DNA of 64,000 nucleotides, taken from assembly GCA_963790065.1 (NCBI GenBank), contig CAWBNK010000029.1:124001-188000 (forward strand), given 5' to 3'. This stretch comes from Palsa-504 sp963790065. Lineage in GTDB: Bacteria > Actinomycetota > Actinomycetes > Streptosporangiales > Streptosporangiaceae. The translations under genes and the position numbers were made by a program. Shown in pieces: positions 36,785 to 51,464 of this stretch (position 1 is its first letter; every line of letters starts with the position of its first letter). The notes beneath the pieces were generated by a model. The model was given only the letters and a program-made list of their open reading frames with translations. It searched no databases and had not been told where the DNA came from.

Positions 36785-37690
36785 TCAGATCTCGCCGGAC
36801 TCCCCGGCGTCGCCGTGGCGCCTGAAGTAGCGCTCGAATTCGCGGGCTATAGCGTCGCCGCTCGCCTCGGGCAGGTCCATCGCGTCCTTGGCCTCCTCGA
36901 GGGTCCGCACGTAGTCGGCGACCTCGGAGTCCTGCTGGGCGAGTTCATCGACGCCGCGCTCCCAGGCGCGCGCCTCCTCCGGCAGATCCGCCAGCGGCAG
37001 CGGCGCGTCCAGGATGTCCTCGACGCCCCGCAGCAGAGCCAGGGTGGCCTTCGGGCTGGGCGGCTGCGCCACGTAGTGCGGCACCTGCGCCCACAGCGAG
37101 ACGGTGGGAATCCCCGCGGCGGTGCAGGTGTGCTGGAGCACGCCGATGATCCCGGTCGGGCCCTTGTAATCGACCCGGCCGATGCCGCTCACCGCGATAT
37201 CGCTGGGCAGCTTCACGTTCGACGAGCCGACCGATACCGGCACCGGGCGGGTGTGCGGCGCGTCGGCCAGCAGCGCGCCGAGCAGGATGACCAGGTCGAC
37301 GCCGAGGCTTTCCAGGCTCTGCACGAGCTCTTCGCTGAACGCCCGCCACCGCATGTTCGGCTCGATGCCGTGCACCAGGACCACGTCCCGGGACAGCCCG
37401 GTCGGCGGCGCGGACCCGTCAGCCGGGTCCTGGGGTTGCGCCCGGGCCAGGGAGATCCTGGTCGTCGGCCAGATAAGGCGCTTGGTCTGACCGCCCTCGA
37501 CCTCGATCACCGGCCGGTTGACCTGGAAATCGTAGAAGTCCTCTGGGTCGATGGCGCCGATCGGGGTCGCCTGCCACGCGATGCCCAGGTGGTTGACTAC
37601 CCCGCTGGCGGCCTCACCGGCGTCGTTCCAGCCCTCGAACCCAGCGATGGCAACCGGAGAGGTGAGTTCACCGATGTCATTGAACTCGAT
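36785..37690 (-). CDS. PAC2 family protein (proteasome assembly chaperone-like)
   Basis: A ~301-residue member of the PAC2 family, related to eukaryotic proteasome assembly chaperone 2. It is usually found near the proteasome and metH genes in actinobacteria; a role in assembly has not been shown. The N-terminus IEFNDIGELTSPVAIAGFEGWNDAGEAA is well conserved, but no ATG, GTG or TTG precedes it in frame at the right place. The family start position reads GTC-ATC, after GGGAGGTGG. I placed the start at ATC 37690. It is divergent from metH, 154 bp apart. Confidence 0.85.
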   Translation of the reverse strand: MEFNDIGELTSPVAIAGFEGWNDAGEAASGVVNHLGIAWQATPIGAIDPEDFYDFQVNRPVIEVEGGQTKRLIWPTTRISLARAQPQDPADGSAPPTGLSRDVVLVHGIEPNMRWRAFSEELVQSLESLGVDLVILLGALLADAPHTRPVPVSVGSSNVKLPSDIAVSGIGRVDYKGPTGIIGVLQHTCTAAGIPTVSLWAQVPHYVAQPPSPKATLALLRGVEDILDAPLPLADLPEEARAWERGVDELAQQDSEVADYVRTLEEAKDAMDLPEASGDAIAREFERYFRRHGDAGESGEI

Positions 37691-37830
37691 GACTCTCCAC
37701 CTCCCACCATCGCGCTGGCCGCCGCGCGGCGGCCAGCAGGCCCGGGGTCGTTCCCGCGAGCCGGCACAGCTACAGACTACGTGGTTGCCCCTACTCGTTG
37801 GGTGACCTGCTGGCGTGTCCCGCGCCAGCC

Positions 37831-37836
37831 TAGAAT
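37831..37836 (+). promoter_or_regulatory. Putative -10 box of metH (leaderless)
   Basis: TAGAAT lies eight bases before ATG 37845. This position favours that ATG over the GTG at 37815 and the ATG at 37839. Confidence 0.4.
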
Positions 37837-37844
37837 GGATGCTG

Positions 37845-41305
<3,461 letters not shown>

Positions 41306-41309
<4 letters not shown>

Positions 41310-41956
41310 GCGACGTCGCGGTGCTGTTCGACATGGACGGGCTGCTGATCGACTCCGAGCCGCTGTGGCTGGAGGCCGAGGCCGCGGTCATGGCCAGGCT
41401 CGGCGTGCGGTGGACCGAGGCGGACCAGCGGCAGCTGCTGGGCGGCAGCCTGGATCGCTCGGTGAGCTACATGCTGGCCAAGGCGGCGCGGCCGGTGCCG
41501 CCGGACACGCTGGCCGCGTGGCTGATGGCCGGTATCACTGAGCGCGTCCGCCGCGACGTGCCGCTGCAGCCGGGCGCACGCGAACTGCTGGCCTCGGTCA
41601 CCCGCGCCGGCCTGCCGCATGCCCTGGTCACCTCGTCCGAGCGGACGTTCATGGATGCCGTCCTGGCCAGCACCGGCCTGCGCTTCGACGTGCTGGTATG
41701 CGCCGACGACGTGACCGCGACCAAGCCGGACCCGGAGGCTTACCTGCTCGCGGCCAAGCTGATCGGCGTGCCCCCGGCGGACTGCTTCGCCCTGGAGGAC
41801 TCGCCCAATGGCGTGGCGTCCGCCGAAGCGGCCGGCTGCCGGGTCATCGCGGTCCCGTCCGTGGTCCCGATCCCCCCGGCCCCGGGCCGCACCGTGGTCC
41901 GCTCGCTGCTGGATCTGCGGGCTGACGCCAGCGGGATTTCGGTAGCCGGGGGTTAG
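41306..41956 (+). CDS. HAD superfamily hydrolase, phosphatase/phosphomutase type
   Basis: A 216-residue haloacid-dehalogenase fold protein. Motif I is LFDMDGLLIDSEPLW with the nucleophile and acid Asp, motif II is the Ser in LVTSSERTF, motif III the Lys in ATKPDPE, and motif IV is ALEDSPNGVASA. The cap is the helical C1 type (residues 18-85). The substrate is probably a small phosphorylated metabolite. Its ATG overlaps the metH stop, an arrangement common in actinobacteria. Confidence 0.92.
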
Positions 41957-42016
41957 CCCCAACGACGGCACTCTGATCCCGGCTTAGACTCATAGCAGCA
42001 ACGCGGGGAGGCGCGG

Positions 42017-42547
42017 ATGTCCACCTATGACAAGATCGCCTGGCTGCCGCTGTGCGGGGGTCTGACCGGGGTCGGCCTGGTGCTGAGCTACCTGGCCATG
42101 CGCCGCCGCGGCCTCGGTTCGGGCCTGCGCTGGGCGGCCGTTTCACTGCTGCCGCTGGCCGCCTACCTGACCGGCGCGATCGAGATGTTCTGGAAGATCG
42201 GGATCGCCATCGGGGACTTCGCGACCGGCTTCGCGTTCTCGCCCCGGGTGTGGTCGGGTATCGCGCTGACCGGCCTGGCCGTGGTGCTGTTCGTGGCGTC
42301 CGGCCCGCTGCGCCGGCGCCGGGTCAAGCAGGACCGCGACGGTACCGCCGTGACGTCCGCGTCCGGCGCCGCCGGGACGCTCCCGGCAGCAGGGAAACAG
42401 CTGACCACCCGGCCTGCCGCCGGGACCCAGGCCGGTGCCGCCGCACCCGCTCGGGTGCCGGCCAAGGCGCGCCGGGGCAAGAACGCCGACGATGACGACG
42501 ACCTCGGCGACGTCGAGGACATCCTCCGCCGTCACGGCATCACCTGA
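42017..42547 (+). CDS. Small membrane protein with acidic C-terminal motif
   Basis: A 176-residue protein of unknown function. Three hydrophobic helices occupy about residues 9-27, 40-60 and 77-95. A Pro/Ala-rich cytoplasmic linker follows, and the chain ends in DDDDDLGDVEDILRRHGIT, an acidic patch plus short helix that looks like a docking motif. GGGGAGGCGCGG before the ATG is a strong ribosome binding site. It lies between the metH-HAD pair and the second peptide operon. Confidence 0.75.
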   Translation: MSTYDKIAWLPLCGGLTGVGLVLSYLAMRRRGLGSGLRWAAVSLLPLAAYLTGAIEMFWKIGIAIGDFATGFAFSPRVWSGIALTGLAVVLFVASGPLRRRRVKQDRDGTAVTSASGAAGTLPAAGKQLTTRPAAGTQAGAAAPARVPAKARRGKNADDDDDLGDVEDILRRHGIT

Positions 42548-42789
42548 GCCGCTCGCACGGCTGGCGCTGGCGCGGGCACTATTCAACCCTGTCCGAAACG
42601 TCGCGGACATCTTTCGACGCCAAGGCATCAGGTGAGGATTTTTTTAGTCACAATCGCGCTACGACAGCGGCATTGGTCTGGATTTCGGCGGCCGAAGCGC
42701 AGAGTCTCTCCTGAGAGATAGGCAGCGATCAGCTGGATCGGGGCGCCGAAGGCTGCCTGGACATCGTCGCAGTTCGTTACCGAAGGAAC
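42548..42789 (+). promoter_or_regulatory. Leader of the second peptide operon
   Basis: A 240-bp non-coding leader. A T7 run next to AGTCACAA (42642-42655) resembles, in the opposite orientation, the TTGTGACTTTTTT block of the other two binding-protein leaders. TCTCTCCTGAGAGA is a small hairpin. No promoter could be assigned firmly. Confidence 0.3.
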
Positions 42790-42795
42790 ATGCTC

Positions 42796-44646
42796 ATGAT
42801 CAGTGCACAAAAACGGCCGCTCGCGCTAGCGGTGGCCGTGCTGGCGGCGTGCGGACTGGCCGCGTGCAGCTCGTCGGGATCCTCGACGGGCAGCGCGTCG
42901 TCGTCCGCCAGCGCGGGAACTCCCGTGCGTGGCGGGACGCTGAACATCGTCGCCGCCTCCGGCCCGGACCACATCGACACCGTGCCCGCCTACTACACCG
43001 CAGACTACGAGCTCGAGCGCGGCTACGCCCGCCAGATGCTGTCCTACCCGTCGGAGGACTACACCGCCGCGGGTGACGCAGGCTGGACCACGGACACCAC
43101 CCCGGCCCCGGACATCGCGACCGTGGTGCCCTCGGTGGCCAACGGCGGGATCACCAACGGCGGGAAGACCTACACCTTCCACATCAAGCAGGGCGTGGAC
43201 TGGAACACCACCCCGGCGCGCCAGGTGACCGCCGCCGACTTCATCCGCGAGTTCAAGGCGTTCTGCAACCCGGCCCCCGGCGGATTCGTCGGCAACATCA
43301 CCTACTTCGCGGCCACGATCGCCGGGATGAACAGCTACTGCAACGCCGAGCAGGCCTACTTCACGAACACCAAGACGCACCCGGCCACGGCGGCGAACAT
43401 CGCGAACTTCCAGAACACCAACAACATCTCCGGCCTGTCCGCGCCGAACTCGCAGACCCTGCAGATCAACCTGATGCAGCCCGCCAGCGACTTCCTGTAC
43501 ATGATGGCCATGCCGTTCACCTCGGCCCGCCCGGTCGAGTACGACAGCTACATACCGAACAGCCTGGCGCTTGACCAGCACACCATCTCCGACGGCCCGT
43601 ACCAGATCAGCTCCTACATCCCGGGCAAGTCGATCACGTTCATCCGCGACCCCGCGTGGAACGCCTCCACCGACTCGCTCCGCAAGGCCTACGTGAACAA
43701 GATCGTGCTGACCGAGGGCGTCACGTCCGCGCAGACGCAGCTGTCGGACATGCAGGCCGGCACCGAGGACGTCACCAACGACACCCCGCTGAACCCGGCG
43801 TCACTGCCGGCCCTGGAGACGTCGGGCAACCCCAACTTCAAGATCTGGCCCTGGTCGAGCACGCAGCCTTACGTCGTGTTCAACCTGCGCAGCCCGGACG
43901 CCAACGGCGCGGCGGGCAAGCTGCTGGTCCGTCAGGCCATCGAGTACGGGCTGGACAAGATCGCGGTCCAGAAGGCCTACGGCGGCCCGCCGGTCGGCCC
44001 GCTGCTCAACACCATCATCCCGCCCGGCAATGTCGGGTACGTGAACTACAACCTGTACCCGGATAACAGCGGCGCCGGCAATACCGCCATGTGCAAGACC
44101 GACCTGACCAAGGCCGGTTACCCGAACGGCGTGTCCCTCATCTACACGTACCAGAACGACTCCACCAATACGCGGGGCTTCGAGGCCATCCAGGCCTCCC
44201 TGGCCAACTGCGGGATCAAGCTGGTGGGCAAGCCGGAGCCCGGCTCCAGCTTCTTCGTCGACCTGGGCAACTCGCCGGTCAACAGCCAGGCCAACCAGTG
44301 GGACCTGGGCCAGCCCGCCTGGATCCCGGACTGGTTCGGCAACAACGGCCGCACCATGATCCAGGCGCTGTTCGCGCCCCGGTGCACCGTCAACACCAAC
44401 AACTACGGCTGCTACGACAACAGCACGGTCAACTCGCTGATCAGCTCGGCGGAAACCGCAAGCTCGCTGACCACTGCGGGGAACGACTGGCATCAGGCCG
44501 ACATGCAGATCATGCAGGACGCCGCGATCGTCCCGATCCTGGACCAGGGCTTCCCGAACTTCGCGAGCGCCCGGACCAAGGGCGTGGTGTTCACGCCGAA
44601 CATCGGCGAGGTTGACATCACCAACCTCTGGCTGTCCAACGGATGA
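42796..44646 (+). CDS. Family 5 peptide-binding lipoprotein of second peptide ABC operon
   Basis: A 616-residue lipoprotein with signal KRPLALAVAVLAACGLAAC and a Ser-rich tether. The mature part has the SBP_bac_5 pattern (GGKTYTFHIKQGVDWNTTPARQVTAADFIREFKAF; DGPYQISSYIPGKSITFIRDPAW). It is only distantly similar to the two paralogous proteins at 22 and 27 kb. ATG 42796 has AAGGA eight bases upstream; an ATG two codons earlier is an alternative. Genes for two ATPases and two permeases follow. Confidence 0.93.
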   Translation: MISAQKRPLALAVAVLAACGLAACSSSGSSTGSASSSASAGTPVRGGTLNIVAASGPDHIDTVPAYYTADYELERGYARQMLSYPSEDYTAAGDAGWTTDTTPAPDIATVVPSVANGGITNGGKTYTFHIKQGVDWNTTPARQVTAADFIREFKAFCNPAPGGFVGNITYFAATIAGMNSYCNAEQAYFTNTKTHPATAANIANFQNTNNISGLSAPNSQTLQINLMQPASDFLYMMAMPFTSARPVEYDSYIPNSLALDQHTISDGPYQISSYIPGKSITFIRDPAWNASTDSLRKAYVNKIVLTEGVTSAQTQLSDMQAGTEDVTNDTPLNPASLPALETSGNPNFKIWPWSSTQPYVVFNLRSPDANGAAGKLLVRQAIEYGLDKIAVQKAYGGPPVGPLLNTIIPPGNVGYVNYNLYPDNSGAGNTAMCKTDLTKAGYPNGVSLIYTYQNDSTNTRGFEAIQASLANCGIKLVGKPEPGSSFFVDLGNSPVNSQANQWDLGQPAWIPDWFGNNGRTMIQALFAPRCTVNTNNYGCYDNSTVNSLISSAETASSLTTAGNDWHQADMQIMQDAAIVPILDQGFPNFASARTKGVVFTPNIGEVDITNLWLSNG

Positions 44647-44661
44647 CCTGATCACCGCTAG

Positions 44662-44702
44662 GCGGATCTGGCTGGGCAGGACGAATTCCCAGCCAGATCC
44701 GC
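44662..44702 (+). terminator. Perfect 15-bp hairpin after the binding-protein gene
   Basis: GCGGATCTGGCTGGG (44662-44676) pairs perfectly with CCCAGCCAGATCCGC (44688-44702) with an 11-base loop and no T-run. It probably stabilises the binding-protein mRNA and reduces read-through to the ATPase gene. Confidence 0.75.
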
Positions 44703-44772
44703 ATATAGCGGTAACGTGCAATCGTGTGTCACGCTTGCGTTGTCATGTGCGGGTGGCGTTCGGAGGAAAGCG

Positions 44773-45851
44773 TTGACCCTGCTTGAAGTTGAGAACCTGA
44801 CCGTCAGCTTTCCCAGCGCGGACGGCGTGGTGCGGGCGGTCAGGGGCGTGTCGTTCACCCTCGAGGCTGGGCAGACCCTCGGCATCGTCGGTGAGTCAGG
44901 CAGCGGCAAGACGGTCCTGACCCAGACCCTGCTCGGGCTCACCCCGGGTGCCGAGATCACCGGCAAGGCCATCTTCGGCGGGACCGACCTGCTGCAGCTG
45001 AGCGAAAATCAGATGCGCCAGGTCCGCGGCTCGCGGATCTCGGTCATCTTCCAGGACCCGCTAACCAGCCTGCATCCGCTGTACCGGGTGGGCTGGCAGA
45101 TCGCCGAGATGATCAGGGCCCACGAAAAGGAGGTAACCAAGAAACAGGCCGCCGAACGAGCCGTGGAGCTCCTGGGCCGGGTCGGCATTCCGAACCCGGC
45201 ACAGCGCGTGAACGACTATCCGCACCAGTTCTCAGGCGGCATGCGCCAGCGAGCCATGATCGCCATGGCGATATCCTTGTCGCCGCAGATGATCATCGCC
45301 GACGAGCCCACCACCGCGCTGGACGCCACGGTGCAGGCCCAGATCCTCGACCTGCTGATCAAGCTGCAGCAGGAGTCGCATACTGCGCTGCTGATGATCA
45401 CCCACGACCTCGGCGTGGTCGCCGACATCGCCGACAACGTCATGGTCATGTACGCCGGCCGGGCCGCCGAGAAGGGGCCCAAACACGACATCTTCTACCA
45501 GCCGCATCACCCCTATACCAAGGGCCTGCTGGAATCCATCCCGAACAGCTCGGCGGCCGCCGAGCGGCTCCGCCCGATTCCCGGCCAGCCGCCCAGCCTG
45601 ATCAACCTGCCGTCCGGCTGCAAGTTCCACCCCCGCTGCACCTATGTGCTCGACCGGTGCGTGACCGAAGAACCCGGGTTGCGCGAGATCAGCTCCGACA
45701 CCGCTCACCAGTCGGCCTGCTGGCTGCCGGCCCGCGCGGCCGGGCTGGGCGGCGAAGCCGAGGAAATCCGTGAGGTGACCGTCCGCGAGAGCCGGATGGG
45801 AGCCGCGGTCGAGGTGGCCGAGGCCATCGCCGCCGCTCCGGAGGTGCAGGA

Positions 45852-45855
<4 letters not shown>
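44773..45855 (+). CDS. Peptide ABC transporter ATP-binding protein, DppD type
   Basis: A 360-residue ATPase with Walker A GESGSGKTV (about residues 38-46), signature QFSGGMRQRA, Walker B MIIADEPTTALDA and the C-terminal oligopeptide-type Cys cluster CKFHPRCTYVLDRC. The start is TTG, supported by GGAGGA six bases before it; in-frame codons upstream have no other good start. The stop overlaps the next ATG (ATGA), coupling it to the DppF-type partner. Confidence 0.94.
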
Positions 45856-46933
<1,078 letters not shown>

Positions 46934-46937
<4 letters not shown>

Positions 46938-47974
46938 GCATCAGCGAGCTAGAGTTCCAGGCCGCCGCGGTCGAGGGCGCGCCGGAACAGGCGGTCGAGG
47001 GCCGCAGCCAGTGGCAGCTGACCTGGCGGCGGTTGCGCTCCGACAAGGTAGCGGTCACGGCCATGATCACCATCGTGGTGATGGTCGGGCTGGCCATCGC
47101 CGCCCCGGCGATCGCCGCGCTGGTCCACCACCCGCCGAACATCGCCTACCCCAACACCGGGGAGAACGCGGTCGGCAACCCGGTCGGGCCGTTCACCAAC
47201 GGCTTCTGGCTCGGCACCGACGACACCGGCCGCGACCTGTTGGTCCGGATCCTCTACGGCGCGCGCATCTCGCTGTTCGTCGGGCTGGTGACCACGGCCA
47301 TCGCCACCGTCGCCGGCGTGGCCGTGGGCCTGATCGCGGGGTACTTCGGCGGTTTCGTGGACACCATCCTGGCCCGGTTCATCGACGCCGTGCTGGCCTT
47401 CCCCTACGTGGTGCTGGCCCTGGCGCTGGCCGTCGTCCTCGGGCCGTCGCTGGCCGTCATCATCGGCGTGATCACGTTCTTCTCCTGGGCCGGCATCTCC
47501 CGGATCGTCCGCGGCCAGACGCTGTCGCTGAAGGAGAAGGAGTACATCGAGGCGGCCAGGTCGCTGGGCGCCGGGCCGTTCCGCATCATGTTCATCGACA
47601 TCCTGCCCAACCTGCTGGCCCCGGTCCTGGTCCTGGCCACCTTGTACATCCCGGCCGCGGTGGTGTTCGAGGCGACCCTGTCCTACCTCGGCCTCGGCAT
47701 CCAGCCGCCCACGGCCAGCTGGGGCAACATCCTGGCCGCGGCGCAGAACTTCTACCAGGTCGCCTGGTGGTACACGGTGTTCCCGGCCCTGGCCCTGCTG
47801 ATCACCACGCTGGCGTTCAACCTGCTCGGCGACGGCATCAGGGACGCGATGGACCCGACCACCGAGCGCCTGCTAGCCGCCCGCCGGGGCCGCAAGGCCC
47901 GGGCCCGGTCGCGCAAGAACGTGGCCGGCCCGGATCAGGCCCCCGCCGACACCGCCGGCTCGGCGCCGGCTTAG
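46934..47974 (+). CDS. Peptide ABC transporter permease, DppC type
   Basis: A 346-residue permease. A ~35-residue cytoplasmic head ends in WQLTWRRLRSDKVAVTAMI, the typical DppC entry. Six helices and the coupling loop EKEYIEAARSLGAGPFRIMFIDILPNLLAP are intact, in contrast to the frameshifted DppC gene of the other operon. The C-terminal 35 residues are basic and then Ala/Pro-rich. The GTG start overlaps the preceding stop (GTGA). Confidence 0.94.
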
Positions 47975-47990
47975 CGGGGAGGAGCACATC

Positions 47991-48956
47991 ATGTCCATGT
48001 TCCGTTTCCTCATCCGGCGCATCCTGACCGGCATCGTGGTGCTGTGGCTGGTCGCCTCGGCCGCCTTCCTGCTGTTCTTCGCGCGCCCGGTCGCCACCGT
48101 CGCCCGCCAGCTGGCCGGCCGCGAAGCCACCCCGGCGGTCATTGCCCAGGTGACCAAGAGCCTCGGCCTGAACGACCCGATCGCCGTGCAGTACTGGCAC
48201 TTCATCGACAACCTGCTGCACGGCAACCTCGGGTACTCATACTTCACGCAGGAATCGGTCAACACCATGATCAAGCAAGACCTGCCGCCCACGGCCTCCG
48301 TGGTGATCGGCGGCGTGATCTTGTGGCTGATCGTGGGGCTCGGCATCGGCATCCTGTCCGCCACCCGGGCCCGCAGCTTGTTCGACCGGGTTTCCGCGGT
48401 CGCCGTCCTGATCGGCCTGTCCCTGCCGACGTTCGTCATCGGCGAGTTCCTGCTGCTGATCGTGTTCGTGCCGCTGAACCAGCACGGCTTCCACTGGATC
48501 CAGGACCAGTACTCCGGGCCGTCGCAGGGCATCGGGACCTGGATCGGGCACATGATCCTGCCCTGGATCACCCTGGCGGCCGTCCAGGCCGCCGTCTATA
48601 CCCGGCTGATGCGCGGCCAGCTGCTGTCCACTCTCGGCGAGGATTACATCCGCACCGCGCGGGCCAAGGGGCTCTCCGAGCGCCGCGTGGTCTTCAAGCA
48701 CGGCGTCCGCTCCGCGCTCACCCCGGTCGTCTCCCAGCTCGGCGTGGACGTCGGCCAGCTGCTCGGCGGCGTGATCGTGGTGGAGCAGGTGTTCGGCCTC
48801 GGCGGCCTCGGTCAGGTATCGGTGCAGGCCATCGAAACCGACAACCTGCCGGTGATTATCGGGTTCGTCATCGTCGCGGCCGCGTTCGTCGTGGTGGCCA
48901 ACATCGTGGTCGACCTGGCCTACGCCCTCCTCGACCCGAGGGTCCGGATCAGCTGA
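47991..48956 (+). CDS. Peptide ABC transporter permease, DppB type
   Basis: A 321-residue permease with six helices, N-terminus MSMFRFLIRRILTGIVVLWLV, LLHGNLGYSYFTQESV, and coupling loop DYIRTARAKGLSERRVVFKHGVRSALTP. GGGGAGGAG precedes the ATG. The order here (binding protein, D, F, C, B) differs from the operon at 27-33 kb (binding protein, B, C, DF fusion), so the two importers are not a recent duplication of one another. Confidence 0.94.
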   Translation: MSMFRFLIRRILTGIVVLWLVASAAFLLFFARPVATVARQLAGREATPAVIAQVTKSLGLNDPIAVQYWHFIDNLLHGNLGYSYFTQESVNTMIKQDLPPTASVVIGGVILWLIVGLGIGILSATRARSLFDRVSAVAVLIGLSLPTFVIGEFLLLIVFVPLNQHGFHWIQDQYSGPSQGIGTWIGHMILPWITLAAVQAAVYTRLMRGQLLSTLGEDYIRTARAKGLSERRVVFKHGVRSALTPVVSQLGVDVGQLLGGVIVVEQVFGLGGLGQVSVQAIETDNLPVIIGFVIVAAAFVVVANIVVDLAYALLDPRVRIS

Positions 48957-48958
48957 CC

Positions 48959-49717
48959 GTGCCCGGCCGTACCGCCACCGTGCGGGACCGCGGCCTCCCC
49001 GCCGCCTCCCGCGAGATCTTCCGGCTCACCACGCCCGTGGTCTTGTGGTGGGTCTGGGTGGCGTTCGCCATGGCCAACCTCGTCGACCTGGCCGTCCAGG
49101 GAACCAAGCCGCATTCCGCGTTCCTGATCGGCGCCATCCTGCTGCTGATCACCGGCTTCGCCTACGCGCTGGCGCTGCGGCCCCGCGTCGTCGCCGACCA
49201 GGACGGCCTCGACATCGTGAACCCGTTCCGCGACCATCACGTCCCCTGGCCGGTGATCCAGCTGGTCGACGCCGGTGACTGGGTGCGGGTGCACCACACC
49301 CGCGACAGCTCGCCGGTGACCGCCGTCGAGGTGCCGGGCCAGGCCATCGAATGCTGGGCGCTGTACGTCTCGGCCCGGGCCAAGCGGCGGGACGCGCGCG
49401 GCGCGCCGCCGCCCCGCTCCGGCGGCTTCGGTGCCTTCAACGCCTGCGCTCAGCAGCAGCAGGTCGCCGAGCCGACGCGCCTGCCCGCCGAGGCCAAGTA
49501 CCTCGCCTCGCTCCCGCACGCCAAGGCCATCGCCGTCCGCCTCGACACCCGGGCCACCAAGGAGCGCCGCGGGTCCAGGCAGGCGCCGGCCCGCCAAGCG
49601 CCATCCGATTCCGGCGCGCCGCCCGCTAGTGGCCGGGTGACCTCCCGCTGGGCCTGGTTCCCGTTCGTCGCCGTCCTGGTGCCCGCGCTCGTCCTGCTCA
49701 TCGCGGTCCTGGTCTAA
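48959..49717 (+). CDS. Membrane protein with PH-like domain
   Basis: A 252-residue protein with two N-terminal membrane helices (about residues 22-42 and 48-66). Then comes a bacterial PH-like region (VVADQDGLDIVNPFRDHHVPWPVIQLVDAGDWVRVH) in the usual strand-loop-W pattern, a low-complexity region, and a final membrane helix at the C-terminus. Function is unknown. The GTG start lies two bases after the stop of the permease gene, so it may be co-transcribed with the peptide importer although PH-like proteins are usually independent of it. Confidence 0.75.
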   Translation: MPGRTATVRDRGLPAASREIFRLTTPVVLWWVWVAFAMANLVDLAVQGTKPHSAFLIGAILLLITGFAYALALRPRVVADQDGLDIVNPFRDHHVPWPVIQLVDAGDWVRVHHTRDSSPVTAVEVPGQAIECWALYVSARAKRRDARGAPPPRSGGFGAFNACAQQQQVAEPTRLPAEAKYLASLPHAKAIAVRLDTRATKERRGSRQAPARQAPSDSGAPPASGRVTSRWAWFPFVAVLVPALVLLIAVLV

Positions 49718-49950
49718 GCGTTCTCGTGCAGGAACACCCGTGAACCGAGCCACAAGAAAATAACCGCCATGCCGACGGCTACGGCGATCCCCTCCACCAT
49801 GATCGTGTTGGAGTAGTGGCCCTCGTAGGCCTGGCGCATGGCGTTGATGACGTACCGGAACGGGCTGACCCGGGCGATGCCCTGCAGCCAGCCGGGACCC
49901 AGCCTCAGCGGCAGGAAGATCCCTGACATCAGCAGCAGCGGCACCGTGTC
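49714..49950 (-). pseudogene. Remnant of an ABC-2 exporter permease (C-terminus only)
   Basis: The last ~79 codons match the C-terminal end of DrrB-type permeases: MSGIFLPLRLGPGWLQGI, ARVSPFRYVINAMRQAYEG, then a final membrane helix and the ending FLHENA. Upstream of about 49950 the frame turns into unrelated low-complexity sequence with no start, helices or ribosome binding site. The N-terminal two thirds are missing, so this is a decayed fragment. Its end overlaps the PH-protein gene by four bases. Confidence 0.75.
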
Positions 49951-50317
49951 CAAGCCCCTGTTCCCGCTGTCAAGTAATATCGCGTCTTCCCCGAGTCGTG
50001 CGGTTCGCCGGAACGCCCCTGTCCGCCTATCTCGATAGATGATGAAACCCGGGCCCGGGATATGCAGTGAGCCGGGGCCTGCCTGCTGCCGAATTGGCAT
50101 TCTCGTACAGGCATTCGGATTATCGTGGATACTTGCTGCCCCTATACGGTAGGTAAGTATCCACGATGATGGGAGCCTCCGGCAGGCCGTATCAGTAGCC
50201 ACGTCAGCCCCAGCATCAGCGAGGCAGCTGTGGGCACAGGGATCGCCGGGACAAGTGGGCTGGGAGCGGACTGCATCAGTTTCCACTCCGCTGAGCTGCA
50301 CATCCCAGACCCGGGTA
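49951..50317 (+). other. Non-coding junction next to the permease remnant
   Basis: No gene is seen. Composition is lower in G+C than the neighbours in parts (for example near 49970-50040). It contains the palindrome at 50119-50170. It may mark an old insertion or deletion event. Confidence 0.4.
50119..50170 (+). repeat. 18-bp inverted repeat ATTATCGTGGATACTT
   Basis: Left arm ATTATCGTGGATACTTGC (50119-50136) and right arm GTAAGTATCCACGATGAT (50153-50170) match at 16 of 18 positions, with a 16-base loop. There is no T-run. It could be a terminal or attachment-type sequence left by a mobile element, or an operator. Confidence 0.6.
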
Positions 50318-51358
<1,041 letters not shown>

Positions 51359-51451
51359 TCGGGGGCATCTCGGTGCCTCCGCGCGTCCCGTCCCGGCCGC
51401 CGCCGCCGATGACGCCGGCCCGCCATCAACCCGAACGACCGGCTATGCACG

Positions 51452-51457
51452 TAGCAT
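51452..51457 (+). promoter_or_regulatory. Putative -10 box of the site-2 protease gene (leaderless)
   Basis: TAGCAT lies seven bases before GTG 51465 with no Shine-Dalgarno sequence. Confidence 0.4.
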
Positions 51458-51464
51458 CGGTATC

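Noticed and set aside
37694..37844. Cobalamin riboswitch upstream of metH
   Set aside because: Only about 150 bp are available, no B12-box-like sequence was seen, and the -10 box suggests a leaderless mRNA.
49951..50301. N-terminal part of the 195-codon minus frame as a real gene
   Set aside because: The sequence before the permease-like end has no start signal, no membrane helices and low complexity.
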